NCBI GenBank assembly: GCA_013139985.1
Contig: WSZT01000123.1
Span: 1-36,795 of the forward strand
Source of the DNA: Candidatus Methanophagales archaeon
GTDB taxonomy: Archaea; Halobacteriota; Syntropharchaeia; Alkanophagales; Methanospirareceae
Direction: 5' to 3'
Length of the DNA stretch: 36,795 nt
A program made the translations under genes and the position numbers. Every line of letters starts with the position of its first letter. The first letter of the stretch is position 1. Positions 23,920-32,423 of this stretch are shown piece by piece. The notes beneath the pieces were generated by a model that was not told where the DNA came from, ran no database searches, and was given only the letters and a program-made list of their open reading frames with translations.

Positions 23920-24369
23920 TCAAATCTTCTTCTCATATACTATTGCATCCTCGCCATCTGCATAATAGCCTTTAATGAGACAGGCCCGTCTGTAACCCTG
24001 TTTTTTATAAAATTTCATCGCACCCCAGTTACTTTTTCTGACCTCCAGCGTGACTTTATCGAAACCAGACGCGAGAAATTCGTGATCCACTATCTTTAAT
24101 AACCTTTTTCCTATTCCTTTCATTCTATAGTCCTTAGCTACTGCAAGTCCGGATATATGCCCATGCCCTCTTCTTATCGCGCCACCGACAAAACCAATAA
24201 CCTTATCCACCATAGAAACGACAAAGAAATATCGCTCGAAGGAATGGTACAAATCCGCTATATCAGACGATGTATTTATTGTTCTTATATTCCCCTTCCA
24301 TACACGTACAATATCTCGCAGATCCGCCTCTGTTGCTTTCCTTATCTGCACTCCATATTCTATTTCCAT
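23920..24369 (-). CDS. GNAT family N-acetyltransferase (RimI-like)
   Basis: A GNAT acetyltransferase that uses acetyl-CoA. The core motif A is HISGLAVAKDYRMKGIGKRLLK, with the acetyl-CoA loop RMKGIG, then FDKVTLEVRKSNWGAMKFYKKQGYRR typical of RimI-like protein N-terminal or small-molecule acetyltransferases. The track's start at 24438 adds a non-conserved tail; the ATG at 24369 (MEIEYGVQIRKATEADLRDI) matches the usual beginning and gives 149 residues. A TATA-like GATATAAACTTTAA lies just upstream. Convergent with aglB. The substrate, ribosomal protein, nascent N-terminus or small molecule, is not determined. Confidence 0.85.
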   Translation of the reverse strand: MEIEYGVQIRKATEADLRDIVRVWKGNIRTINTSSDIADLYHSFERYFFVVSMVDKVIGFVGGAIRRGHGHISGLAVAKDYRMKGIGKRLLKIVDHEFLASGFDKVTLEVRKSNWGAMKFYKKQGYRRACLIKGYYADGEDAIVYEKKI

Positions 24370-24395
24370 TTTTATTAATTTAAAGTTTATATCTA

Positions 24396-24987
24396 ATTTT
24401 AAGATTACGCATATATCGGATGCGATAGAAGAAGCCAATTATACCCGAGTCGAAGTAGTCTCAGTGGGTTCAGATAGCTTTGATATGAGCTGGGTTAGTT
24501 CAACGGAATCACGCTGTTTCTTTGATTATGGTCTTTCCCCTTTTCTCCTTAATAGCACTCTTCCTGCACCCGACCTACCCACAAAATACCATTGGGTCAC
24601 GATAAAAGGGCTAAATGAGGAAAACGCATACCATTACCGGGTTAATAGCTCCTCTAATGGCATAAACAATTTCACTACCTTCCCATTAGACGCAGATAAT
24701 TACCCCTTTTCCTTTGCTGTTGCCACTGATATTCATTGGTCGAGTTCCAATAGTATTAGTAATTTTGGCCGGAGGTATCAGAAGGCGCATGGGTAACAGA
24801 ATGGGCGAAATTAGGGCAGGGGAACACCACATATAGCTTTAATTCCGTCGGATGGCACGTTATAGTAAATGATATATATCCACGCCTCGGCGACAATTAT
24901 GTGAGCTTTATTTTTGGCGCCTTGTCTGACAGGTCAATAAATGTCTCTTTCGCTCCCCGGAATCTTGGAGACGGTATCAAAGCTTAA
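24396..24987 (+). pseudogene. Decayed secreted metallophosphoesterase (purple acid phosphatase-like)
   Basis: Frame 1 reads from about 24401 (ITHISDAIEEANYTRVEVVS) through a fibronectin III-like region with the block ENAYHYRVNSSSNGINNFTT to the phosphoesterase start FSFAVATDIHWSSS, then stops at 24796. A second frame resumes around 24763 with FWPEVSEGAWVTEWAKLGQG and NTTYSFNSVGWHVIVND, ending at the TAA at 24987. These are parts of one calcineurin-like phosphoesterase: the metal-binding D-x-H is in the first piece. The middle (GDIV, GNHD, W..Q blocks) is deleted with a frameshift, and the start is missing. Its last 11 bases overlap the end of the next gene on the other strand. Confidence 0.6.
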
Positions 24988-25465
24988 CACGTAACTGCTC
25001 AGGCGGACTCAAATCCATATCCATAGCACCTTTAAACAGAGTGGCGAAATGATTGAGTCGCTCTACTTTGCCGTTTTCACCTAAGTTTTCTCTTGCTCTC
25101 TCTACAATTTCAGCAAAAACATCCGGATTATATATGTCATTACCCATTTCTTCATGTAAGATTAAAAGAGCTTTTAAATGGACTTCCGGATACTCTCTAC
25201 GTCCGGAATAATATGCCGTATATCTAACTTTCAAGCAATTAGAGGAAGTGTCAATGTCAATCACCTCTAATTTTTCGTAACCTTGCTTTTGAAGTTGTTT
25301 ACTCAATTCCGCTTTATATCGCCCGCTAAAATCTTCATCGGTTTTTATCTTTTCTTCTATTTCCTCTATCAATTCGAATGAACAATAAGGGAGTTCACAT
25401 TCTACTTTTACCTCTTTGTAAACAGCCCTAAATATTATATTATCCAATATTTTATTAAGTCGCAT
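24977..25465 (-). CDS. Conserved-looking protein of unknown function
   Basis: I do not recognise this family. The track start at 25510 adds 15 residues; the ATG at 25465 (MRLNKILDNIIFRAVYKEVK) has a GGAAGGTG ribosome binding site and is preferred, giving 162 residues. The chain is acidic and mixed alpha/beta without membrane segments. A helical part (FELIEEIEEKIKTDEDFSGR) is followed by likely strands (YEKLEVIDIDTSSNCLKVRY) and a helical end. It does not look like a decayed frame. It ends against the phosphoesterase pseudogene and is divergent from the UbiA gene. Confidence 0.55.
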   Translation of the reverse strand: MRLNKILDNIIFRAVYKEVKVECELPYCSFELIEEIEEKIKTDEDFSGRYKAELSKQLQKQGYEKLEVIDIDTSSNCLKVRYTAYYSGRREYPEVHLKALLILHEEMGNDIYNPDVFAEIVERARENLGENGKVERLNHFATLFKGAMDMDLSPPEQLRVKL

Positions 25466-25606
25466 ATGCACCTTCCTATCCCGCAGATTGCAGCTACATA
25501 CCGTTACCACTTACAGTCGCTATAAGTGATTGATACTATAAAAAGATTTCTGTTACTTTTAAATAAAACTTTTTGAAATGAAGGGTTTTTTAAAAAGAAA
25601 AGGTTT

Positions 25607-26476
25607 ATGAAGCGAAAACTAAAAGCCGTCTGGGAACTAACGAGGGCGGAGCATGGATTGATGTACGGGTTTGGTGTGCTAATAGGGATAGTTATAGCCG
25701 GCGGGAGCTCCTATGCAGTAGCGATTTTAGGCTTTCTTATCGCACTATTCATTCAAGCAGGCACCTTCGCGTTAAACGATTATTGCGACCTGGACTCGGA
25801 CATAGCAAACCGGAGGAGGGATAGACCGCTGGTGAGAGGCGAGCTAAGAAAAGAGGAAGCTTTGCTAGTCGCATGCTTCGCCACTGCACTTGGCATTATA
25901 TTTGCGATAATCCTTGCAATAATCCTGAATAGCTTTATTCTCCTGCTCCTGGCACTTATATTAGCTGCATTGGGCATACTCTACGACCTAAGGATGAAGG
26001 CTTTCCTTGCGATAAGTAATATTTATATAGCCGTTACGATGGCAGTGCCTTTTATCTTTGGCGGATTAATAGCAGGAGGAGTAGATATGTCGCTGCTTGT
26101 CCTCTCTTCTATTGCGTTCCTTGCAGGTTTCGGAAGAGAAGTGATGAAGGATATAGCAGATGTAAAAGGCGATGCACTGAGAGATATAAAGAGTGTTGCA
26201 CGGATATACGGTGTGGAGAAGGCAAAGACGATCACTGTTCTTTCTTATTCTCTCGCGGTCGTACTGAGTGTGATACCTTTTTTCCTGGTCAAAACAACCT
26301 ACGCCTTTAATCTTGCGTATATACTTGTGATTCTAGCTGCCGATGCTCTGTTTCTGCATGTGTGTATCAAACTGCGAAAAGAGGATGTGAACTATAACTA
26401 TCTGAGGAAAGAGACGTTAATAGCAATTGCTATTGGGTTAATTGCGTTCGTATGTGGTGCTCTGGTACCCTTATGA
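25607..26476 (+). CDS. UbiA family prenyltransferase, likely digeranylgeranylglyceryl phosphate synthase
   Basis: UbiA prenyltransferases are integral membrane enzymes. In archaea the common member adds the second geranylgeranyl chain to geranylgeranylglyceryl phosphate in ether lipid synthesis. The 289 residues have about eight or nine hydrophobic helices, the first Asp-rich motif NDYCDLDSDIANRRRDRPLVRG (near residues 57-78) and the second, DIADVKGDALRDIKS (about 187-201). The start KAVWELTRAEHGLMYGFGVL matches archaeal DGGGP synthases. Menaquinone- or heme-type UbiA enzymes cannot be fully excluded. Transcribed alone, perhaps with coaD 90 bases downstream. Confidence 0.85.
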   Translation: MKRKLKAVWELTRAEHGLMYGFGVLIGIVIAGGSSYAVAILGFLIALFIQAGTFALNDYCDLDSDIANRRRDRPLVRGELRKEEALLVACFATALGIIFAIILAIILNSFILLLLALILAALGILYDLRMKAFLAISNIYIAVTMAVPFIFGGLIAGGVDMSLLVLSSIAFLAGFGREVMKDIADVKGDALRDIKSVARIYGVEKAKTITVLSYSLAVVLSVIPFFLVKTTYAFNLAYILVILAADALFLHVCIKLRKEDVNYNYLRKETLIAIAIGLIAFVCGALVPL

Positions 26477-26584
26477 TCTTAAATACGCAATGCAAGTAGC
26501 TAAGAGCTATTATAATTTATAAAACTACACTGAAATAAAAATTTATTCGTAAAATATAGATATATATCCTTGGTTGTGAGAAAG

Positions 26585-27046
26585 ATGAGAATAGCAATAG
26601 GCGGCACTTTTGACCCGCTGCATGACGGACATAAGAAGTTATTGAAGAAGGCGTATGAGCTCTGTGAAGGTGGAGAAATCGTCATAGGCGTGACATCGGA
26701 TAAAATGGCACGTGCAAATAAGGACAGACTGGTTCTTCCTTACAATAGAAGGGCAGAGAAGATCCGACAACATATGTATAAAGAATACGGGGTGAAGGTG
26801 AGAACGATGGAATTAAACGACCGATATGGCATCACCCTAGATGCGGATATTGATTATATAGTTATATCGCCAGAAACGTATGTCATTGCGTTGACGATAA
26901 ACGAACTGAGGAAAAAGCGTGGCAAGAATCCGATAAAGATAGTAAAAGTGGCACATGCAAAAGCAACAGATGGGCAGGTAATCTCTTCTACGCGGATAAC
27001 AGCGGGCGAGATAGATGAACATGGGGCTTTACTTGCGCACTTATAA
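26585..27046 (+). CDS. coaD: Phosphopantetheine adenylyltransferase, archaeal type
   Basis: PPAT makes dephospho-CoA from 4'-phosphopantetheine and ATP in coenzyme A synthesis. This is the archaeal/eukaryal branch of the nucleotidyltransferase fold. GGTFDPLHDGHKKLL near the N-terminus is the T/HxGH nucleotide-binding motif, IGVTSDKMARANKDR follows, and VISPETYVIALTINELRKKRG with ATDGQVISSTRI is the ISSTR-type second motif. The ORF track starts at a TTG at 26570; the ATG at 26585 (MRIAIGGTFDPLHDGH) is the family start and gives 153 residues. An AT-rich TATA region lies just upstream. Confidence 0.92.
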   Translation: MRIAIGGTFDPLHDGHKKLLKKAYELCEGGEIVIGVTSDKMARANKDRLVLPYNRRAEKIRQHMYKEYGVKVRTMELNDRYGITLDADIDYIVISPETYVIALTINELRKKRGKNPIKIVKVAHAKATDGQVISSTRITAGEIDEHGALLAHL

Positions 27047-27078
27047 TGAGAAAGATACAGGATACAAGATGCAAGTTC

Positions 27079-28185
27079 TCATATCACAAGTTTCTTCTCT
27101 AACTTCGTCAGGTTCTCACAGCCGTTCTTCAGCACCAGCACCATATCCTCCAGTCGGATGCCACCTACTTTGGGGTCATACAATCCCGGCTCTATTGTAA
27201 TTACATTCCCTGCACGTAGTTCGTAATCGTTATCGCCAACGCTGGGTGTCTCATGTATATCCAACCCCACACCATGACCCGTGGAATGAATAAATCCTTT
27301 CTTACTTCTTTTTCTTATCGTCCCGTACCCTCTTTCCTCGAATATATCGCATACGAGATTATGCACTTCTTTGCATGTTACACCCGCTTTTAAGAGCGCT
27401 AATGCAGCTTCTTGCGCATGCTTAACAGTCACGTACATATCTGTTAGCGCCTTTTCCGGCTCGCCTTTGGCCACGGTTCTTGTCATATCTGCAAAATATC
27501 GCTCCAACTTCAATCGCGGGAAGATGTCTATGATAATGGCTTGATTTGCGTAAATGGGACCAGAACCCGCAAAATGGGGATCTGCAGCTCTTTCCCCACA
27601 TGCTACTATTGATTCTCCTCCGTCACAGTTACATCCCGCATCAATCAAAGCGTGTTCTATGTACGCCTTTACACTCTCTGACGTTAGCACCTTCCCGTTA
27701 TCCATAAGACAGTTGCCCTTCACCGAAGAGCTCTTTATAACCGTTATGGCAATCTCCATTGCGTGCTCGCATGCTCTTTGCGCCTTCCTTACATACTCTA
27801 TTTCTTGCCCACCCTTTATCTCACGCTCTTTCGTCATTATTAGTTCCTCTACGGGAACTACTTCTATGCCCGTCTTCTTTAGTTCTTCGGCAGTGAATAA
27901 AGAGAAATACCTGGGCACTTCTATAGAGGTTATACCTTCTTCATGCAGGACGTTTGTGATGAACTCTTCTGTTTTTAGATCATGACCGTAATCGAGCGAA
28001 GATCGAACTTCATTTACGATTGACTCCTTTTTCGCACGTTCATATTCCATCTGCGATACAAGGAGGAGGTCTTTGTGAGGCAAGCGAAGATAAACAAAGG
28101 GGTCCGCAGAGAGGAAACGAGTTGCGTAATACATGTCTGCATTATGCATACTCCCGCTGACCATTAGAAGAGCTTTTGCACTCAT
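27079..28185 (-). CDS. M24 family metallopeptidase (Xaa-Pro dipeptidase-like)
   Basis: A pita-bread-fold aminopeptidase that cleaves N-terminal residues, in this branch often Xaa-Pro. The 368 residues show a variable N-terminal domain (1-135) and the catalytic domain with all five metal ligands: Asp in AIIIDIFPRL, Asp in YFADMTRTV, His in IHSTGHGVGLDIHE, Glu in VITIEPGLYDP and Glu in GGIRLEDMVLV. This spacing separates it from the creatinase-like members that lack ligands. A possible insertion (DAGCNCDGGESIVACGERAA) is normal for archaeal members. It converges on coaD. Substrate preference is inferred from family only. Confidence 0.9.
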   Translation of the reverse strand: MSAKALLMVSGSMHNADMYYATRFLSADPFVYLRLPHKDLLLVSQMEYERAKKESIVNEVRSSLDYGHDLKTEEFITNVLHEEGITSIEVPRYFSLFTAEELKKTGIEVVPVEELIMTKEREIKGGQEIEYVRKAQRACEHAMEIAITVIKSSSVKGNCLMDNGKVLTSESVKAYIEHALIDAGCNCDGGESIVACGERAADPHFAGSGPIYANQAIIIDIFPRLKLERYFADMTRTVAKGEPEKALTDMYVTVKHAQEAALALLKAGVTCKEVHNLVCDIFEERGYGTIRKRSKKGFIHSTGHGVGLDIHETPSVGDNDYELRAGNVITIEPGLYDPKVGGIRLEDMVLVLKNGCENLTKLEKKLVI

Positions 28186-28262
28186 GTTTTCTATTTTATC
28201 TCGCAGACATAAAATCTATTATATCCACCTCAATGAAAATCCTAAATCACAATTTCTAAACT

Positions 28263-28892
28263 CTAAACCATTTTAAATCCGCAAAAATCCTTCACCGGGC
28301 ATTCTTCGCATCTCTTACGCCTGCAATATTTTATACTGAGTTTAACAAGTGCCGTTTCAACACGTGAAAGTTGTTCGCCTTCAAATTCATGCGGATTTAT
28401 GTCCAGATTCTCTGCTACGCTTTTAGCTTTGCTCGATACTTCCAGGCTTATGTGCCATACCCCGCGCAATTCACACAGGAATATCTGTGTCGTTACAGCA
28501 CCAATACCTTTAAATTCCTGCAACCTTCTCGCTAAATCTCTTGTATCTGAAGATTGATTATAGAGGTTCTCCAGAGACCCATATTTATCTTTTAGCGTTT
28601 GCGATATATCGAGCAGCTTTGTCGCTTTGGAAAAGTCGTATCGCACATATCCACCTTCATCCAGAATTTTTACCAGTTCGTCCCAGCCAGCGGCAATGAT
28701 CTTCTCCATGCTGTCAATTCCATACCGTTCAAATGCTTTGTACGTGTTAACTGCGATCTTCTCGCTTATCCTCGCACCGAACAGGATGGACGCTAAAAAC
28801 CATTTGAACCTGCCTGCTGGCTCCGTCAAGTCTATCCCGAGGTCTTCAGTATACAAAGAGAAGTTAGCGAGAAGCAGTTCGATTTTGTCCAT
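28263..28892 (-). CDS. HhH-GPD superfamily DNA glycosylase-like protein with Fe-S cluster
   Basis: The 209 residues resemble endonuclease III-like proteins: a helical body, a helix-hairpin-helix LQEFKGIGAVTTQIFLCELRG near residues 130-150, and a C-terminal cysteine set C-x4-C-x2-C-x5-C (YCRRKRCEECPVKDFCG) suited to a [4Fe-4S] cluster. The usual catalytic Lys in the LPGVGxKTA hairpin is not seen, since the hairpin reads GIGAVTTQ, and the usual Asp region is replaced by VWHISLEV, so base-excision activity is unproven. It lies 17 bases after the gene at 28910-30157 on the same strand, so they form an operon. Alternatives are a repair-fold protein of other function. Confidence 0.7.
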   Translation of the reverse strand: MDKIELLLANFSLYTEDLGIDLTEPAGRFKWFLASILFGARISEKIAVNTYKAFERYGIDSMEKIIAAGWDELVKILDEGGYVRYDFSKATKLLDISQTLKDKYGSLENLYNQSSDTRDLARRLQEFKGIGAVTTQIFLCELRGVWHISLEVSSKAKSVAENLDINPHEFEGEQLSRVETALVKLSIKYCRRKRCEECPVKDFCGFKMV

Positions 28893-28909
28893 GATTATTC
28901 ACTTTCTCT

Positions 28910-30157
28910 TCAGTTTGTTGATTGTGTTTTATCCTTAGAGTCATTCCAAATATTTTCAAAAAACTTTATCGCCTCAGTCACAGTTTCCTGGTCTCTTGTC
29001 CATATTCCTGCGTTATATTGATCAATTAAGCCGTTCCGATCAAGGTCTGAGGAGGATATTAATACCTCGTGTTTATCTACTATCACCATCCTGGAATGAA
29101 TTTTCCAATTACTTTTGCAATTTCCTCCGCTATATTTGTTTAGCTGATCAATAACTTTTCTATTTACGCCTTTATCGTCCTTCGGTCGGGTTATCATTTT
29201 AAAGGTTAATTCCGGTTTCTCAGTTATTAATTTTATCAATTCATCATGCAGTATCTCAATGTACGGAGATAAGATTCTTATCTCAGATTTGGCTGAGTGA
29301 AGCATCCTCTTTATTATTTCCTGTACATCTTCAACATGGTATTCCTCAAAATATTTGGGTGATGTGTGAACGAAATAGGGCTTTATATATTTTAATTCCT
29401 GTTTCCTTAGCATATCTCCCCATTCTACATATTCTAAAGAGGCTTTTGGCCCCTCGCCAGCGCTTATTAATGCTAGACAAGCATCAGCACTCCAGTACCT
29501 ATCCTCTTTTTGAATCCTCTTTATCCACTCAACTGCTTTTATTACGCATTCATCATTTTGTCCAAAAACCCTTGAAAGAGCTTCAATCAATAGGGATGTT
29601 CCCTCAATTGGGTATGATGTTCCGTCTTTCCACTGATGAATTTCACCCCAATAGCCTTCTCCTTTTTGTTCACTTTTTAAGAATTCGCCTAAATCGTCTA
29701 TTATTTCTTTATACTTCAAATAATCGAGTTCACAAAGAGCAAGCGTGCCAATAGCGAGGGCTTTTAAATATTGAGAATGTAAAGGGGAAGAATGATGACT
29801 CTTAAACTCATCTAAATTATCTAAAAAATACCCCACAGCCAAATCAGTAGCCTCAGAATCCGGCTCTACTGATGTCAAAACTCTCAAGTTCAAAGTGTGC
29901 GGGGGGTAATCACCGGTAGGGATTTTTCCCTCACGCGTTTGTGGTTTTTTAATGAACGCCTCTAGAGCCTCTTTAAAACATTCATTTGAGCTCAAACCCA
30001 TCTTTGATAGATACCATAAAAGATATGGATCGTAAAACAAAGCCTCATCAAATCCCTCAGGGCCCTCTTTATCTAACCAAAAAGCCTCTCTTTTTGCAGT
30101 ATCAAAAAATTCTTTTAATAATGGTGAATTTACCTTACTCAATACGTAAAAATACAA
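28910..30157 (-). CDS. Alpha/alpha-barrel N-terminal region fused to a PLD-type nuclease domain
   Basis: The first 250 or so residues look like helical repeats of the prenyltransferase/terpene cyclase alpha-alpha toroid type (EGYWGEIHQWKDGTSYPIEG, DRYWSADACLALISAG). Residues about 265-410 form one phospholipase D-like domain: SEIRILSPYIEILHDELIKL and the HKD-type motif IHSRMVIVDKHEVLISSSDL, where the lysine is replaced by Arg (H-x-R-x4-D). A single HKD domain would need to dimerise to act, as in bacterial Nuc-type nucleases. The start is a TTG in the track and is uncertain. It is transcribed with the HhH-GPD protein downstream and is divergent from an HhH protein upstream. I do not know a named family with this architecture. 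Confidence 0.65.
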   Translation of the reverse strand: MYFYVLSKVNSPLLKEFFDTAKREAFWLDKEGPEGFDEALFYDPYLLWYLSKMGLSSNECFKEALEAFIKKPQTREGKIPTGDYPPHTLNLRVLTSVEPDSEATDLAVGYFLDNLDEFKSHHSSPLHSQYLKALAIGTLALCELDYLKYKEIIDDLGEFLKSEQKGEGYWGEIHQWKDGTSYPIEGTSLLIEALSRVFGQNDECVIKAVEWIKRIQKEDRYWSADACLALISAGEGPKASLEYVEWGDMLRKQELKYIKPYFVHTSPKYFEEYHVEDVQEIIKRMLHSAKSEIRILSPYIEILHDELIKLITEKPELTFKMITRPKDDKGVNRKVIDQLNKYSGGNCKSNWKIHSRMVIVDKHEVLISSSDLDRNGLIDQYNAGIWTRDQETVTEAIKFFENIWNDSKDKTQSTN

Positions 30158-30201
30158 TAGATTTCACATATAAAAAGTCAGATGAAAGAAAGGGGGCTAT
30201 T

Positions 30202-30885
30202 ATGACAGGATTGAAGGGCATTTTTGAGGATCGATTTGAAGATGTTCTTACAGCGGCGAAAGAAAGCGAGCTTCGGTGTTTACAAGGTAAGCGGTGGGAT
30301 GGGAATGCAGTACTGATTGTTGTAGATGCCGCATTGGATTCGGTTGGATTGCACTACTTCAATATAGTTGTGCCGCGGGTTAAGCGCTTTTACAACGATT
30401 ACGTGAAGACGGACGAGCTAAGCACTTTTAATGCTTTTTCAACGCTTTCCACAGAAGATGCACGGTTGAGAGGGATAATGAATAACAAGCGTGTTTGGCA
30501 GGTGGCAATAGGTATAAGTCGCGTTTTAAGAGGCATTAAAATACGTAAGGGTTTGGATACTGATTTTAATGCGGTGCGGTACTGGGCGGAGCATGCAAGG
30601 GTTAAGGACTGGGGAAATGATGAAATAGGAAAGATTAACGGTGTCGGACTGATAACATTTCAGTATCTGCGAATGCAAGCCGGTATAGATACAAGCGTGC
30701 CGGACAAAATAATAAAGCGGGTGCTGGAACGAGAGTTAGGAGTACATGCGAATAATGATTTACTGTTCATCGACGAGATGGCGCAGTTATCAAAAGAGAT
30801 AGGCTATTCGCAAATAATGATCTGCTGGGCGATTTGGTCCCGGGAATCGAATATAAAAAATCACTGGAAAAATTTCTTGTGTTAA
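30202..30885 (+). CDS. Helix-hairpin-helix protein of unknown function
   Basis: The track begins at 29986, but that part overlaps the PLD gene antisense. The ATG at 30202 (MTGLKGIFEDRFEDVLTAAK) follows AAAGGGGG and a TATA-like CATATAAAAAG, giving 227 residues. The clearest feature is EIGKINGVGLITFQYLRMQAGIDTSVPDKIIKRV near residue 145-178, a helix-hairpin-helix as in DNA glycosylase-like proteins, with a downstream Asp (VPDKII) where glycosylases have their catalytic Asp. The rest is helical and unassigned. It sits beside two other DNA-repair- or nuclease-like genes. The product may bind DNA; nothing more can be claimed. Confidence 0.65.
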   Translation: MTGLKGIFEDRFEDVLTAAKESELRCLQGKRWDGNAVLIVVDAALDSVGLHYFNIVVPRVKRFYNDYVKTDELSTFNAFSTLSTEDARLRGIMNNKRVWQVAIGISRVLRGIKIRKGLDTDFNAVRYWAEHARVKDWGNDEIGKINGVGLITFQYLRMQAGIDTSVPDKIIKRVLERELGVHANNDLLFIDEMAQLSKEIGYSQIMICWAIWSRESNIKNHWKNFLC

Positions 30886-30974
30886 TCTTGTGGAATCTCG
30901 TGGTTTTTAAAATCTACTATACAAATATTTCTTTTTAATTATGTACTATATTTATTATCTATCTGTATTGAGCC

Positions 30975-32195
30975 ATGAAAGAATACGAAGTCGAATGCAT
31001 AAGATGCGGCGCACATTACAGTAAGGAAGACGTAGTATACACGTGCAGGAAATGCGATGGATTACTGAATATAAAATACGACTATTCGGAGATAGACCCG
31101 AAACAAGTGGTGAACGCGAAAGGAGAAGGCGTATGGAAATATCGTACGTTATTGCCTTTTAGTAACGAGACAGAACAGATAACAATAAACGAAGGGAACA
31201 CGCCTTTGTATAGATGCGACCGACTCGCTAAATCGATTGGCATCAGAGATTTATGGGTGAAACATGAAGGTCTGAACCCATCAGGGTCATTCAAAGACCG
31301 TGGGATGACCGTAGGCGTGACGAAAGCGGTAGAGTTGGGTGTAGGCGGCGTAGCATGTGCATCCACCGGTAATACCTCCGCATCACTTGCCATCTTTGCA
31401 GCAAAGGCAGATCTCCCTTGCTTTGTCCTGCTACCAAAAGGTAAAGTAGCCTTAGGGAAAGTAGCACAGGCGATGATGCACGGTGCAAAAGTGTTCTCGT
31501 TAAGAGGTAACTTTGATGATGCTCTACGTATTGTCCGTATTTTATGCGAAGAAGAGAACATTTATTTATTGAATTCCGTGAATCCGTACCGGTTGGAAGG
31601 GCAGAAGACGATAGCGTTCGAAGTAGCGGAAAAGCTTGGATGGAACGTTCCAGACCGTCTTATTCTGCCAGTTGGGAATGCCGGTAACATAAGTGCGATA
31701 TTCAAAGGCTTTTCTGAGTTGAACATTTTGGGCATAACAGACGAGATTCCGAAGATGACTGGCATTCAAGCAGCGGGTGCGAAACCAGTAGTGGATGCCA
31801 TTAAAGCGGCTAAAGCTGAGATAACACCAGAAGCTAACCCAGAGACCATTGCATCTGCAATAAGAATAGGCGATCCCGTGAACGCGGCAAAGGCTTTGCA
31901 CGCCATTAGAAATTCCGGTGGTGTCGCGGAATCGGTGACGGACGAAGAGATAACAGAAGCGCAGTTGGAATTAGCACGGGTGGAGGGCATTGGCGTAGAG
32001 CCTGCAAGTGCAGCTTCAATCGCAGGCCTGAAGAAACTAGTCGAACTGGGAGAGATAGCGAAAGATGAGCGAGTTGTTTGTATTACCACCGGTCATCTAT
32101 TGAAGGACCCGGAACGTGCGATAAGCATATGCGAAGCACCGATAGAGGTGGATGCGGATGTAAATGCGCTGCGGAAGATGTTGAGAGCAGTATAA
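30975..32195 (+). CDS. thrC: Threonine synthase
   Basis: Threonine synthase converts O-phosphohomoserine to threonine with pyridoxal phosphate. The 406 residues start with a zinc-ribbon-like segment (VECIRCGAHYS...YTCRKCDGLL), as in archaeal and plant enzymes, and carry the PLP lysine in NPSGSFKDRGMTVGV, the phosphate-binding ACASTGNTSAS and PVGNAGNISAIFKGF, and a C-terminal CITTGHLLKDP. Length is normal. It is a single gene with AT-rich promoter sequence in the 89-base gap upstream, next to a half-copy of the dispersed repeat. Confidence 0.95.
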   Translation: MKEYEVECIRCGAHYSKEDVVYTCRKCDGLLNIKYDYSEIDPKQVVNAKGEGVWKYRTLLPFSNETEQITINEGNTPLYRCDRLAKSIGIRDLWVKHEGLNPSGSFKDRGMTVGVTKAVELGVGGVACASTGNTSASLAIFAAKADLPCFVLLPKGKVALGKVAQAMMHGAKVFSLRGNFDDALRIVRILCEEENIYLLNSVNPYRLEGQKTIAFEVAEKLGWNVPDRLILPVGNAGNISAIFKGFSELNILGITDEIPKMTGIQAAGAKPVVDAIKAAKAEITPEANPETIASAIRIGDPVNAAKALHAIRNSGGVAESVTDEEITEAQLELARVEGIGVEPASAASIAGLKKLVELGEIAKDERVVCITTGHLLKDPERAISICEAPIEVDADVNALRKMLRAV

Positions 32196-32261
32196 ATGAG
32201 GAGATACGTCAGCGGTCGGTTAAAGAACAAGAAAGCATAATATCCAACTAAAATCAATTAT

Positions 32262-32365
32262 TGACACAGATTAACACTAAAACTTTTTAGAAAAAAGTTT
32301 TATCAAAAGCCAATTTCTTTGGTAAAGCTTTCTTTTTTAAAGAAAGGTTTGTGTAAATCCGCGTC
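32262..32365. repeat. Inverted repeat, copy C
   Basis: GACACAGATTAACAC (32263-32277) pairs with GTGTAAATCCGCGTC (32351-32365), 15-base arms with three mismatches. The centre holds nested A/T hairpins (AAACTTTTTagaaaAAAGTTT and CTTTCTTTTTTAAAGAAAG). It fills the spacer between thrC and the RFAP synthase gene. Confidence 0.55.
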
Positions 32366-32423
32366 CTAAATCAAATTTATAGGTAGAAGTTATACTTCAT
32401 AAAATAAACACTGAAAAGGGAAA

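Noticed and set aside
29986-30201. First 72 codons of the 299-aa track ORF
   Set aside because: They lie antisense to the PLD-fusion gene and precede a better start with TATA and ribosome binding site.
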